DNA of 19,268 nt. Source: JAXDLH01 sp034666705 (lineage in GTDB: Bacteria; Chloroflexota; UBA6077; SHYK01). Made by a program: the position numbers and the translations under genes. Location: the NCBI GenBank assembly GCA_034666705.1, contig JAXDLH010000222.1:1-19268 (forward strand), written 5' to 3'. The notes beneath the pieces were generated by a model. That model was not told the DNA's origin and ran no database searches. It saw only the letters and a program-made list of their open reading frames with translations. Shown piece by piece: positions 7,564 through 15,836 of this stretch; positions within the stretch are counted from its first letter, which is position 1, and each line of letters opens with the position of its first letter.

Positions 7564-7600
7564 GGGCCAACTGACGCACGTCTCTCAGGGAGGAGCAGCA

Positions 7601-8695
7601 ATGGAGTTCGGATTGTTCTCGAACGGTGAGCGAATGAACAAGCTCGCCGCCGACACCTATGACGAAGACCTCTTTGAGGTCATTGCCGCCGACAAGTACG
7701 GCATGCAGGAGGCGTGGATCAGCGAGCACCTCGGTCGGTCAGTCGGCGGGCGGCCCGATACCCTGTCGGTCGCGGACATGTTCATCGTGAAGGCCGCGAC
7801 GCTCACGAAGCGCATCAAGCTTGGCCCCGGCGTGCGCCCGATCGCGTTCTACCACCCGGTGCAGGTCGCCATGGACGCAGCGATGGTCGATCAACTGACG
7901 CGCGGTCGCTACATGTTCGGCTTCGGCGTGGGCGGCCCCGGCGCGGACTCGATGGCCCAGCGCGGCCTCGGCGGCAACGACACGAAGCTGCGCCGCGAGC
8001 GGATGCACGAGGCGATCGACTTGATCACGCGCTGCTGGACCGCAGAGGAGCCATTCGACTACGAGGGCGCCTTCTGGCAGGGCAAGGGAATCAACCCGAT
8101 GCCCAAGCCCTATCAGAAGCCGCACATGCCGGTCGGCGTGGCATCCAGCAAGACGATGGGCACCGCGGAGTTGGCGGGGCGTGAGGGCTTCATGCCGCTG
8201 CTGAGCCAGTACGACGAGCCTCACCACATGCACGAGTTGTCCGAAGCGTACCGCGAGGGGTGCGAGGAGGCCGGCCGCAAGTTCCGCCGCAGCGAGGTTC
8301 GGGCCTGCCGCTTCATTTATGTGTCCGACACATTCAAGAAGGCGAAGGAGGAGCTGCGGCCGACGATTACCGCGTCGATCGAGCGGCACAAGCGGGGCTT
8401 TCCGCACCACTTCGCTCACTGTCTGCCGCCGAGCGGCGACGTCATGGACATCACGTGGGACTATCTGGCGGACGGCGGCCACTACTTCGTCGGCGATCCG
8501 GACCGGGTGTGCGAGCTGGTCAAGCACCACTACGAGGAGAGCGGCGGCTTCGGCGTGCTGCTGTTGGTGGCGGGCAAGGACTACGCCACCCGTCAGCAGC
8601 GGGCGCGCTCGCTGAAGCTCTTCATGGAGCAGGTCGCCCCGCGGCTGCGCGAGTTGGACCCGGACCGCCAGGGCGAGCTCGAAGCCATTTACTAG
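7601..8695 (+). CDS. LLM-class flavin-dependent oxidoreductase, copy 1
   Basis: A 364-residue luciferase-like monooxygenase-fold protein. The family uses reduced FMN or coenzyme F420 to oxidise aldehydes, alkanesulfonates, aminocarboxylates and other organics. It opens MEFGLFSNGE; EAWISEH (37-43) provides His43, the position of the catalytic histidine of bacterial luciferase; RGRYMFGFGVGG (101-112) is the strand-loop near the flavin phosphate; and VGDPDRV (297-303) is the C-terminal family motif. I use the internal ATG at 7601, with AGGGAGGAG six nt upstream and a perfect match to the starts of both paralogs, instead of an upstream in-frame ATG at 7430. First of three paralogs at the head of the operon-like block; copy 3 is its closest relative. 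The substrate is unknown, and no flavin reductase is nearby. Confidence 0.9.
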   Translation: MEFGLFSNGERMNKLAADTYDEDLFEVIAADKYGMQEAWISEHLGRSVGGRPDTLSVADMFIVKAATLTKRIKLGPGVRPIAFYHPVQVAMDAAMVDQLTRGRYMFGFGVGGPGADSMAQRGLGGNDTKLRRERMHEAIDLITRCWTAEEPFDYEGAFWQGKGINPMPKPYQKPHMPVGVASSKTMGTAELAGREGFMPLLSQYDEPHHMHELSEAYREGCEEAGRKFRRSEVRACRFIYVSDTFKKAKEELRPTITASIERHKRGFPHHFAHCLPPSGDVMDITWDYLADGGHYFVGDPDRVCELVKHHYEESGGFGVLLLVAGKDYATRQQRARSLKLFMEQVAPRLRELDPDRQGELEAIY

Positions 8696-8969
8696 CAGTC
8701 GACTGGTCATCCTGAGCGAAGCGAAGGGCTCGTGACCGCAATGGCGAGGCTACGGATCCTTCGCTTCGCTCAGGATGACCTGCTGGTTGGGTCCTCGCGT
8801 CTGCACTTGCGCTGTCGGGCAGAGCGACCGGCAAGCCGACGGCGGCGTGACGGGCGCCTCGGGGGGCGAGCGACGGCTCGGGGAGCAACTGACAGCCGTC
8901 GACGAATTGCGCGCCGGCGCAACCAGCATGACTTACGGATTCACCACATCGCGATCTCGGGAGGCAGCT
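8696..8969. other. Spacer within the LLM gene cluster
   Basis: The 274 bp between LLM copies 1 and 2 contain no gene. The 23-bp inverted repeat at 8705-8780 fills the left part. A smaller dyad TTGCGC (8907-8912) and GCGCAA (8917-8922) lies nearer the next gene. The stretch just before copy 2 (CTCGGGAGG then CAGCT) resembles that before copy 1, as expected if gene and ribosome binding site were duplicated together. Confidence 0.45.
8705..8780. repeat. Perfect 23-bp inverted repeat
   Basis: The arms 8705-8727 and 8758-8780 are exact reverse complements (core TCATCCTGAGCGAAGCGA) around a 30-nt loop. Transcribed, it would form a very stable hairpin just after the first LLM stop codon. It looks like a dispersed intergenic repeat; a role as attenuator, partial terminator or RNA-stabilising element is possible. 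A T tract for intrinsic termination is missing. Confidence 0.75.
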
Positions 8970-10019
8970 ATGGAGTTTGGACTTTTCGTCAATACGGAGC
9001 ACGCCGGCAGGGCCTTCGGTGAGGCGTGGGAAGAGGACCTCTTCGACGTCGTCACCGCCGACCGGCTCGGCTTCCAAGAAGCATGGATCAGCGAGCATGG
9101 CGTGACGCCCGAGCTGCTCATCTGCAAGGCCGCGGCCGTCACCACGCAGATCAAGATGGGACCCGGCGTGCGGCCGCTGCCGTTCCACCACCCCCTGCAG
9201 ATCGCGATCGAGGCGAACGCCTGCGACCAGGTCACCGGCGGGCGCTACCTGCTTGGCTTTGGGCTCGGCGGTCCGGAGACGGGCGCCAAGGCGATGAAGC
9301 AGCGCGGCCTGGACGAGAACCACCGGCGCGACATGATGCACGAGTCGATCGACTTCATCATGAAAGCGTTCACCGCTACAGAGCCTTTCGACTATCGCGG
9401 TGAGTTCTGGCAGGGCGAGGAGATCGAGCTGCGGCCGAAGTCGGTGCAGAAGCCGCACGTGCCAGTCGCCGTGGCCAGTACTGGCACGGCGACGACGATG
9501 GAGATGGCCGGCCGGAATGGCTTCCTGCCGCTCTTCAGCCAGTACGACGAGGCCCACAACATTCGCGGCTCCGCCGAGGTCATGCTGGAGGCGGCGCGAG
9601 CTGCCGGCCGTGCGCCGAACCGCAGCGCCATCCGCGCGTGTCGTTACGTCTACGTCACCGACAGCGTCGCCCAGGCGAAGGACGACCTCCGGGCGGACAT
9701 GACGCCCTCGATCGAGCGGCACAAGGAGTTCTTCCCGCACCACTTCGAGCACAGCCTGCCGCCGAGCGGGCGCGTCGAGGACGTGACGTTCGACTTCCTG
9801 ATTGATTCCGGCCACTACTTCGCCGGCGACCCGGACACGGTGTACGAGGAGATCAAGAGCTTCTACGACGAATGTGGCGGGATCGGCGTACTGCTCCTGC
9901 TGGCAGGCAAGGACTACGGCACCCGCGAGCAGCGCGCGCGCTCGTGGGAGATGTTCAGCACCGAGGTGGCACCACGGCTGCGTGGGCTCAACCCCGATCA
10001 GCCCGGCATCCCAGCATAA
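8970..10019 (+). CDS. LLM-class flavin-dependent oxidoreductase, copy 2
   Basis: A 349-residue paralog of the preceding enzyme. EAWISEH (37-43) with His43, GGRYLLGFGLGG (90-101) and AGDPDTV (285-291) are all kept. It is the divergent member: directly after His43 it lacks about 15 residues that copies 1 and 3 carry (the segment containing RPDT in both), which should shorten the loop over the active site. The ATG at 8970 is preceded by GGGAGG five nt upstream; an upstream in-frame ATG at 8775 lies inside the hairpin repeat and is not used. The next gene starts 14 nt after its stop. It may act on another substrate or pair with copy 1 or 3 in a heterodimer, as LuxA does with LuxB; that pairing is speculation. 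Confidence 0.9.
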   Translation: MEFGLFVNTEHAGRAFGEAWEEDLFDVVTADRLGFQEAWISEHGVTPELLICKAAAVTTQIKMGPGVRPLPFHHPLQIAIEANACDQVTGGRYLLGFGLGGPETGAKAMKQRGLDENHRRDMMHESIDFIMKAFTATEPFDYRGEFWQGEEIELRPKSVQKPHVPVAVASTGTATTMEMAGRNGFLPLFSQYDEAHNIRGSAEVMLEAARAAGRAPNRSAIRACRYVYVTDSVAQAKDDLRADMTPSIERHKEFFPHHFEHSLPPSGRVEDVTFDFLIDSGHYFAGDPDTVYEEIKSFYDECGGIGVLLLLAGKDYGTREQRARSWEMFSTEVAPRLRGLNPDQPGIPA

Positions 10020-10033
10020 GGCGCGGAGGCAAT

Positions 10034-11131
10034 ATGGAGTTCGGACTCTTCTCCAACGGCGAGCGGATGAACCAACTCGCCGCGAAGACGTACGACGAGG
10101 ACATCTTTGAAGTCGTGACGGCCGACAAGCTCGGCTTTCAGGAGGCGTGGATCAGCGAGCACATCGCCCGCGGCAATGGGTACGCGCGGCCAGACACGAT
10201 GTCCGCCACCAATCTCCTCATCGCTAAGGCCGCCGCGATGACCACGCAGATCAAGATGGGGCCTGCCATCCGCCCCATCGCCTATATGCAGCCCGTCCAG
10301 GTCGCAACCGAGGCCGCGGTCGCCGATCACCTGACGGGAGGACGCTACATGTCCGGCTTCGGCGTCGGCGGGCCCGACGACGACGGCATGGCGCAGCGTG
10401 GAGTGAGCGACGACACCAGCCTCAACCTGCGGCGCGCTCGGATGTTCGAGGCGATCGAGCTGGTGCTGAAGTGCTGGACTGAGCCGGAGCCGTTTGATTT
10501 CGCGGGCGAGTTCTTCTCGGGCAAGCGGATCTCCGTCCAGCCCAAGCCGCTCCAGAAGCCATTCATGCCGGTGGGCATCGCCTCGGCCAGCGGCGGCAGC
10601 AATGAGCTGGCGGCGCGCAACGGCTTCCTGGTGCTGATGAGCCAGTACGACACTGCCTCGGCGATTCGCCGCAAGGGTGAGGAGTTCGTGCAGGCAGCGG
10701 AAGAAGCGGGCGTGCCGGCGAACCGCAAGGCGATCCGGGTCTGCCGCTACGTCTACGTCTCCGACTCGGTGAAGAAGGCGAAAAACGAGCTGCGGGCGAG
10801 CATGATCCCCTCGATCGAGCACCACAAGCGCTCATTCCCGCACCACTTCGCCCACGTGATGCCGCCAAGCGGCAAGATCGAAGACATCAATTTCGACTAC
10901 CTCGTCGACGTCGGCTACTCGATCGTCGGCGACCCGGACACGGTGTACGACCACCTGCAGCGCTTCTACGACGATGCCGGCGGCTTCGGCATGCTCCTGC
11001 TCTTGATGGGGAAGGACTACGGCACGCGCCAACAGCGGGCGCGGTCGATGCGCATGTTCATGGAGCACGTGGCGCCGCGCCTCCGGGAGCTGGATCCCGA
11101 CCGCAAGCAGCCAATCGAGGCGCCCTTCTAA
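10034..11131 (+). CDS. LLM-class flavin-dependent oxidoreductase, copy 3
   Basis: A 365-residue paralog, close to copy 1 across its length (MEFGLFSNGERMN start, EAWISEH with His43, RYMSGFGVGG at 104-113, VGDPDTV at 298-304). One visible difference is YMQP at 84-87, where copies 1 and 2 have YHP or HHP, so the pocket facing the flavin may differ. The ATG at 10034 follows GCGGAGG at four nt, and the 14-nt gap from copy 2 points to a shared transcript. The solute-binding lipoprotein gene begins 50 nt downstream. Flavin or F420 dependence cannot be told from the sequence by eye. Confidence 0.9.
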   Translation: MEFGLFSNGERMNQLAAKTYDEDIFEVVTADKLGFQEAWISEHIARGNGYARPDTMSATNLLIAKAAAMTTQIKMGPAIRPIAYMQPVQVATEAAVADHLTGGRYMSGFGVGGPDDDGMAQRGVSDDTSLNLRRARMFEAIELVLKCWTEPEPFDFAGEFFSGKRISVQPKPLQKPFMPVGIASASGGSNELAARNGFLVLMSQYDTASAIRRKGEEFVQAAEEAGVPANRKAIRVCRYVYVSDSVKKAKNELRASMIPSIEHHKRSFPHHFAHVMPPSGKIEDINFDYLVDVGYSIVGDPDTVYDHLQRFYDDAGGFGMLLLLMGKDYGTRQQRARSMRMFMEHVAPRLRELDPDRKQPIEAPF

Positions 11132-11181
11132 CCGACGGACACCACACTTCAGGGTGAAGACACCCGCACCGGGAGGAGCTG

Positions 11182-12948
11182 ATGCAGGATCCCAACAGGT
11201 CATTTGTGAGCCGCCGCGGTCGATCGCGGTCGGCGGGCGCCGCTATGCTCCTCACCGCATTTGCGCTCCTGCTCGGTGCCTGTCAACCGACGCCCAATCG
11301 CGCCGCGACCACGTCGACCGAAAGCGCTGCGCCGCAGGCGGTTCCCGCGGTCGGCGGTGCGGCCGGGCCGAGGACCGTCATCATCGGCGGGGGTCGCCAG
11401 CACACGGACATGGGCGCATTCGGCGTCTCAGACTACGAGGTCCGCAACCTGGTCGACGCCGAGCTCATGCGCAAGAACGCGCTCACGATCACTGGCGAGC
11501 CGTGGATGGCTGAAGAGCGGCCTTCGGTCGAGAAGGGCACCTGGCAGGTGAACGCCGACGGCAGCATGGTCACGACCTACAAGCTGCGGCCGGGCATCAA
11601 GTGGCACGACGGCGTGCCGTTCACGCCAAAGGATGTGATCTTTGGGTGGGAGCTGATCCGCGACACCCGGATCCCGTTTGGCGACCGCTCGGTTGCCCAG
11701 AACATCAATAAGATCGAGGCGCCGGACGATCGCACGATCGTGCTGTACTGGACCAAGATCTACAACCGCGCTGACGAGCTCTACTCGACGAAGCTGCGCC
11801 CCTATCCAGCGCACATCCTCGAGGACGTGTACCGCAACCAGCCGCTCGACTCGTTCAGCAGCAACCCGTGGTGGACCAGCGGCTTTATCGGCACCGGCCC
11901 ATTCAAGGTCATGAGCTGGGACCAGGACGTCGAGATCAACCTGCAGGCGGTTGACGATTACTTCCTGGGCCGCCCGAAGGTGGACCGCATCATCTGGCGG
12001 TTCATCTTCGATACGAACACGATGCTCTCGAATGTGCTCTCGAACAACGTCGACGCGGCACTTCGCCAGGCATTTACCCTCGATACCGGGTTGGTCGCGA
12101 AGGACCAATGGGCAGCGAAGGGCGAGGGCACGGTGATCTTCTCACCGGTGAACATGGACCGCATCGGCCTCAGTCCCTATAACCCCTGGCTGCGCGACCT
12201 GCGGGTGCGGCAGGCGCTCCTCCACGCGATCGATCGTCCAAGCATCGTCGCGACCCTCTCGCGCGGCGTGGAGGAGGTCGCGCACATTCCGCTATCGCCG
12301 GGACGGCCCCAGTATGAGCAGGCGCTTGCGGTCGCCACCAAATACGACTACGACCCGCAGCGCGCCAGCCGGCTCCTCGCCGACGCCGGCTGGACGCCGG
12401 GTGCCGACGGCATCCTCGTCAATGGCAGCGGCGAGCGGTTCGTGGTCGACGGTAGAACCGACCCGCAGGTGTTCCAGGTCCAGCTACAGAGCGCGATCTC
12501 CGACAACTGGAAGCGAGTCGGCGTCGCGGTCGACGTCCACAACCTCACCCAGCGGGAAGAGAGCTCATCCGAGCAGACCCGCGGCCACTACGCGGGCGTC
12601 AAGTGGGACTGGAACAGTTTTGCGATCGACCAGTGGCGGTTCTTCTACGCGACGGCGAGCATCCCGACCGCGCAGAACGCCTGGATCGGCAGCAACGAGA
12701 TCGCCTGGGACGACCCGGGGAAAGAGGCGGCGCTGGACCAGATGGATCGCAGCCTGGAGCAGGCGCCATACAACGCTGCGGTCGTGCAATTCACCAAGCT
12801 CTTCTCCGAGCAACTGCCGGCCCTTCCCATCAAGCTCCAGGCGGAGGTCATGTCGGTCCGGAAGGGCTTGACGAACCTGTACACGCGCAAGGAGCTTGGC
12901 GGCGAGAACACCCGGACCTGGAACGCCGAGCAGTGGGAGTGGAAGTGA
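11182..12948 (+). CDS. Family-5 solute-binding lipoprotein, module 1
   Basis: A 588-residue SBP_bac_5 protein, expected as a lipoprotein on the outer face of the membrane. An arginine-rich start (RRGRSRS), hydrophobic run and LGAC lipobox place the acylated cysteine at 34. The hallmark KLRPGIKWHDG lies at 134-144, and the end reads RTWNAEQWEWK. It is strongly similar to the protein at 14054-15805, sharing GGGRQHTDMG, FLGRP.VDRIIW and RKELGGENTRTWNAEQW, and less so to the one at 290-2029. GGGAGGAG precedes the ATG. Its TGA overlaps the ATG of the next gene by one base (TGATG), showing translational coupling with the TAXI-like protein. The usual permease and ATPase partners are missing from the cluster. 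Confidence 0.92.
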   Translation: MQDPNRSFVSRRGRSRSAGAAMLLTAFALLLGACQPTPNRAATTSTESAAPQAVPAVGGAAGPRTVIIGGGRQHTDMGAFGVSDYEVRNLVDAELMRKNALTITGEPWMAEERPSVEKGTWQVNADGSMVTTYKLRPGIKWHDGVPFTPKDVIFGWELIRDTRIPFGDRSVAQNINKIEAPDDRTIVLYWTKIYNRADELYSTKLRPYPAHILEDVYRNQPLDSFSSNPWWTSGFIGTGPFKVMSWDQDVEINLQAVDDYFLGRPKVDRIIWRFIFDTNTMLSNVLSNNVDAALRQAFTLDTGLVAKDQWAAKGEGTVIFSPVNMDRIGLSPYNPWLRDLRVRQALLHAIDRPSIVATLSRGVEEVAHIPLSPGRPQYEQALAVATKYDYDPQRASRLLADAGWTPGADGILVNGSGERFVVDGRTDPQVFQVQLQSAISDNWKRVGVAVDVHNLTQREESSSEQTRGHYAGVKWDWNSFAIDQWRFFYATASIPTAQNAWIGSNEIAWDDPGKEAALDQMDRSLEQAPYNAAVVQFTKLFSEQLPALPIKLQAEVMSVRKGLTNLYTRKELGGENTRTWNAEQWEWK

Positions 12949-13988
12949 TGGCGAGCAACGCGACCGAGAGTCGCACCCTCAGGTTCTCCGGCCTCTTCGG
13001 CGCGTGGGGATCCGCGACGCTGGGGGTCCAGCAGGCGCTTGCCCTGGACGGCGTCAAGAGTGAGATCCTCTCGCCTGAAAGCGCACAGCACACGATGGCC
13101 ACGATGGACCGCCTCGAGGCGCAGCTCGAGCAGGGCCAGCGCATCCCGAAGTTCGACGAGGCCGGCATGCTCTTGGTCGACAACTACGAGGCAGACTTGA
13201 GCGTCAACTTCACGATCATGGTGGACTGGGCGTACAACGGCCTCTACCACCACGCATCCCAGCCGCACCGCAACCTGCGCGCGCTCGCGCGCGTCGTGCA
13301 GCCACAGTATGGGGGCATCGCCGCGACGGAGGAGTCCGGCATCACCTCGCTGGAGCAGGTCGCGAAGGAGCAGCGAGGGATCCGGCTGTACACGATCTCC
13401 AAGTCGAAGTATCAGACGCGCACGATGGGGCTGGTGTTGAGTCGTTTGCTCGAGGAGTCTGGCTTCACCCAGGCGGATGTCGAGCGTTGGGGCGGCCAGG
13501 TCTTCACCGCTGAAAACGGCATGCAGGCGATCCGCGACCGCAACCTCGACCTGATCGCACTCCCCGCCTATTCGCGGTACGGCATGCAGTGGGGCGTGAT
13601 GTGGATGGAGGCACAGATCAACCTGAACCTGCGCTTCCTGCCGGTCGCCGAGCACGTGCTGGATACTCTCGAGTCTGAACTGCACGCGCCGAAAGGCGTA
13701 ATGCCCGCGGGTCTGTTCAAGGGCGTCGCGCGGGACATCCCGACCTACGTCGTAGCCGACCACACCGTGATCACTCACGACCAGTTGAGCGACGAGGCGG
13801 CGTATGCCGCTGTAAGGGCGATTGACCAGCACTCCGAGTGCCTCGCGCTCCAGGCGGACACCTTCGCATTCCACCCGCGCGAAGCGTGGCAGCGCACCGC
13901 GCTGCCACTGCATCCCGGCGCCGAGGCGTATTACCGCGAGCAAGGGTACCTCAAGGGTGAACTAGACACACCCACTGCGCGCACGTAG
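12948..13988 (+). CDS. TAXI-type binding-fold protein lacking signal peptide, module 1
   Basis: A 346-residue protein of the type-2 periplasmic-binding fold that looks like the TAXI group of TRAP solute receptors. Support comes from VDWAYNG (92-98), ESGITSLEQVA (129-139) and the C-terminal PLHPGAEAYYREQGYL (320-335), which matches the TAXI ending. Unlike genuine TAXI receptors it has no signal peptide: the start MASNATESRTLRFSG is polar, so it should be cytoplasmic. No TRAP membrane subunit is present. Compared with its paralog at 15837-16799 it carries about 25 extra residues near 55-80. The start overlaps the stop of the lipoprotein gene by one base. It could be an intracellular ligand sensor or an enzyme, as with other cytoplasmic members of this fold (MqnA, THI5, dihydroxyphthalate decarboxylase). 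Confidence 0.75.
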   Translation: MASNATESRTLRFSGLFGAWGSATLGVQQALALDGVKSEILSPESAQHTMATMDRLEAQLEQGQRIPKFDEAGMLLVDNYEADLSVNFTIMVDWAYNGLYHHASQPHRNLRALARVVQPQYGGIAATEESGITSLEQVAKEQRGIRLYTISKSKYQTRTMGLVLSRLLEESGFTQADVERWGGQVFTAENGMQAIRDRNLDLIALPAYSRYGMQWGVMWMEAQINLNLRFLPVAEHVLDTLESELHAPKGVMPAGLFKGVARDIPTYVVADHTVITHDQLSDEAAYAAVRAIDQHSECLALQADTFAFHPREAWQRTALPLHPGAEAYYREQGYLKGELDTPTART

Positions 13989-14053
13989 CGTCGGGCTGCA
14001 CGCGCCACGACGCCGTGGCCCATGAAGCCATGGCCCATCAAGAGGAGGCTCGT

Positions 14054-15805
14054 ATGCATCGCCAGAACTGGTCGACCGTCCGCCGCGTGCAAGGATCGCG
14101 CCGGCTCGGTGCGGGGATGCTCGCCGCGCTCACCCTCCTGCTTGGCGCCTGCCAGCCTGCGACGCCGCAGCCGACGGCTCAGGTCGGGCAAGCACCGGTA
14201 CCCGCGGTCGTCCAGGCCACGGGGCCGAAGACGATCGTGATCGGCGGAGGCCGCCAGCATACCGACATGGGGAACTACGGCCAATCCGACTATGAGATTC
14301 GGAACGTCGTGGACGCCGAGCTCGTGCGGAAGAACTCCGTCACGTTTCAGGGTGAAGCGTGGCTCGCGGAGGACAAGCCCTCGCTCGAGCGCGGCACCTG
14401 GGTGCTGAACGCCGACGGCACGATGGTCACCCGGTACACCATGCGACCGAACATCAAATGGCACGATGGGACGCCATTCTCGACCAAAGATTTCGCGTTC
14501 GGTTGGGAAGTAATTCAGGACCGGCGGTTTCCATTCGGCGACAAGTCGGTCGCGCAGAACATCACGCGTGTGGAGACGCCGGATGACCGCACCCTGGTGC
14601 TCTATTGGAGCAAGATCTACAACCGCGCGGACGAGGTCTACAACACGCGATTCCGCCCGATGCCGCGGCACATCCTCGAAGACGTGTACCGCAATCAGGG
14701 GGTCGACAGCCTTGCCAACAGCATCTGGTGGACCAGTGGCTTCGTCGGTACCGGTCCGTTCAAAGTGGCAAGCTGGGACCAGGACTCGCAGCTCGTGCTC
14801 GAGGCATTCGACGACTACTTCCTCGGCCGGCCCAGGGTCGATCGCATCATCTGGAAGTTCATCTACGACACCAACACGATGCTCTCGAACGTCCTCACCA
14901 ACAACGTGGACGCCGCGCTCCGGCAGGCGTTCACGCTGGATACGGGACTGATCGCGCGCGATCAGTGGCAGGTGAAGGGTGAGGGCACGGTGATCTTCGC
15001 ACCGGTCAACATCGACCGCGTCGGGCTGAGCCCGCTCAACCCCTGGCTCCGCGACATTCGCGTGCGCCGCGCCTTCCTGCACGCCATCAACCGCGACGAC
15101 ATCGTGTCCACCCTCTCGCACAACGAGGAGGAGGTGGCGCACGTGCCGCTGTCGCCGGGCCGGCCGCAATACCAGCAGGCGCTCGCAGCCGCGACGAAGT
15201 ACGCCTACGATCCGCAGCGCGCCCGCCAGCTCCTCGCCGACGCCGGCTGGACGCCGGGACCGGACGGCATCCTCGTGAACAGCGCCGGTGAGCGCTTCGT
15301 GATCGATGGCCGTGCGGATCCCCAGGTGTTCGAGGTGCAGCTTCAAACTGCCATCGCCGACTACTGGAAGCAGGTGGGGATCGGGGTCGACATCCATAAC
15401 ATGTCGCCACGCGAGGAGGCGGGGTCCGACCAAACGCGCAACCACTATGCGGGCGCGAAGTGGGACTGGCAGAGCTTTGCAGTCGAGCTGTGGCGGAACT
15501 TCTACGGCACGTCGAACATCCCCACCGCCGAGAATGGATGGATTGGGGAGAACCAGGCACGCTGGGATGACCCAAACAAGGAGGCGGTGCTCGACCGGAT
15601 GGACCGCACTTTTATTCAGTCCGAGCGCGACGCCGAGGTAATCGAGTTCTCCAGGATGTTCAGCGAGCAACTGCCAATGCTGCCGATCAAGCTCCAGGCC
15701 GAGGTCATGTCGGTGCGGAAGAGCGTGCAGAACATCTACCCGCGTAAGGAGCTCGGCGGCGAGAACACCCGCACCTGGAATGCCGAGCAGTGGGACATCT
15801 CGTGA
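14054..15805 (+). CDS. Family-5 solute-binding lipoprotein, module 2
   Basis: A 583-residue SBP_bac_5 lipoprotein and close paralog of the module-1 protein. The signal is MHRQNWSTVRR followed by a hydrophobic run and the lipobox LGAC with Cys33. TMRPNIKWHDG is at 129-139 and the protein ends RTWNAEQWDIS. I chose the ATG at 14054, with AAGAGGAGG about five nt upstream, over the GTG at 14015, because the basic start of the signal then begins directly. The TAXI-like partner follows after 31 nt. Two near-identical binding proteins in one transcription unit may recognise related ligands or differ in affinity. Confidence 0.92.
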   Translation: MHRQNWSTVRRVQGSRRLGAGMLAALTLLLGACQPATPQPTAQVGQAPVPAVVQATGPKTIVIGGGRQHTDMGNYGQSDYEIRNVVDAELVRKNSVTFQGEAWLAEDKPSLERGTWVLNADGTMVTRYTMRPNIKWHDGTPFSTKDFAFGWEVIQDRRFPFGDKSVAQNITRVETPDDRTLVLYWSKIYNRADEVYNTRFRPMPRHILEDVYRNQGVDSLANSIWWTSGFVGTGPFKVASWDQDSQLVLEAFDDYFLGRPRVDRIIWKFIYDTNTMLSNVLTNNVDAALRQAFTLDTGLIARDQWQVKGEGTVIFAPVNIDRVGLSPLNPWLRDIRVRRAFLHAINRDDIVSTLSHNEEEVAHVPLSPGRPQYQQALAAATKYAYDPQRARQLLADAGWTPGPDGILVNSAGERFVIDGRADPQVFEVQLQTAIADYWKQVGIGVDIHNMSPREEAGSDQTRNHYAGAKWDWQSFAVELWRNFYGTSNIPTAENGWIGENQARWDDPNKEAVLDRMDRTFIQSERDAEVIEFSRMFSEQLPMLPIKLQAEVMSVRKSVQNIYPRKELGGENTRTWNAEQWDIS

Positions 15806-15836
15806 GCACACACGCTACCGCAGAGGAGGTTGGCCA

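Noticed and set aside
7430..7600. N-terminal extension of LLM copy 1 from an upstream ATG
   Set aside because: The extension has no counterpart in the paralogs and covers the dyad and promoter; AGGGAGGAG directly precedes the ATG at 7601.
7739..8710. Minus-strand frame opposite LLM copy 1 (and similar frames opposite copies 2 and 3)
   Set aside because: The three antisense frames resemble one another only because the sense paralogs do; no initiation signal and no recognisable domain.
8907..8922. Dyad TTGCGC/GCGCAA upstream of LLM copy 2 as a second LysR box
   Set aside because: Spacing does not give the T-N11-A form and no promoter-like motif follows at a fitting distance.
8622..8970. Peptide with PERSEGS and LRFAQDD in the minus-strand frame
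   Set aside because: This is the translation of the 23-bp inverted repeat, a familiar artefact of such dispersed repeats, not a protein segment.
12603..12947. N-terminal extension of the first TAXI-like protein into the lipoprotein gene
   Set aside because: It would overlap the lipoprotein gene by over 340 bp; the TGATG junction gives a natural coupled start at 12948, and the extension contains no signal peptide.
13931..15811. 626-codon open frame on the minus strand opposite the second family-5 lipoprotein
   Set aside because: It mirrors a clear lipoprotein gene, is rich in V, R, H, D and E as GC-rich shadows are, and shows no domain, signal or ribosome binding site.
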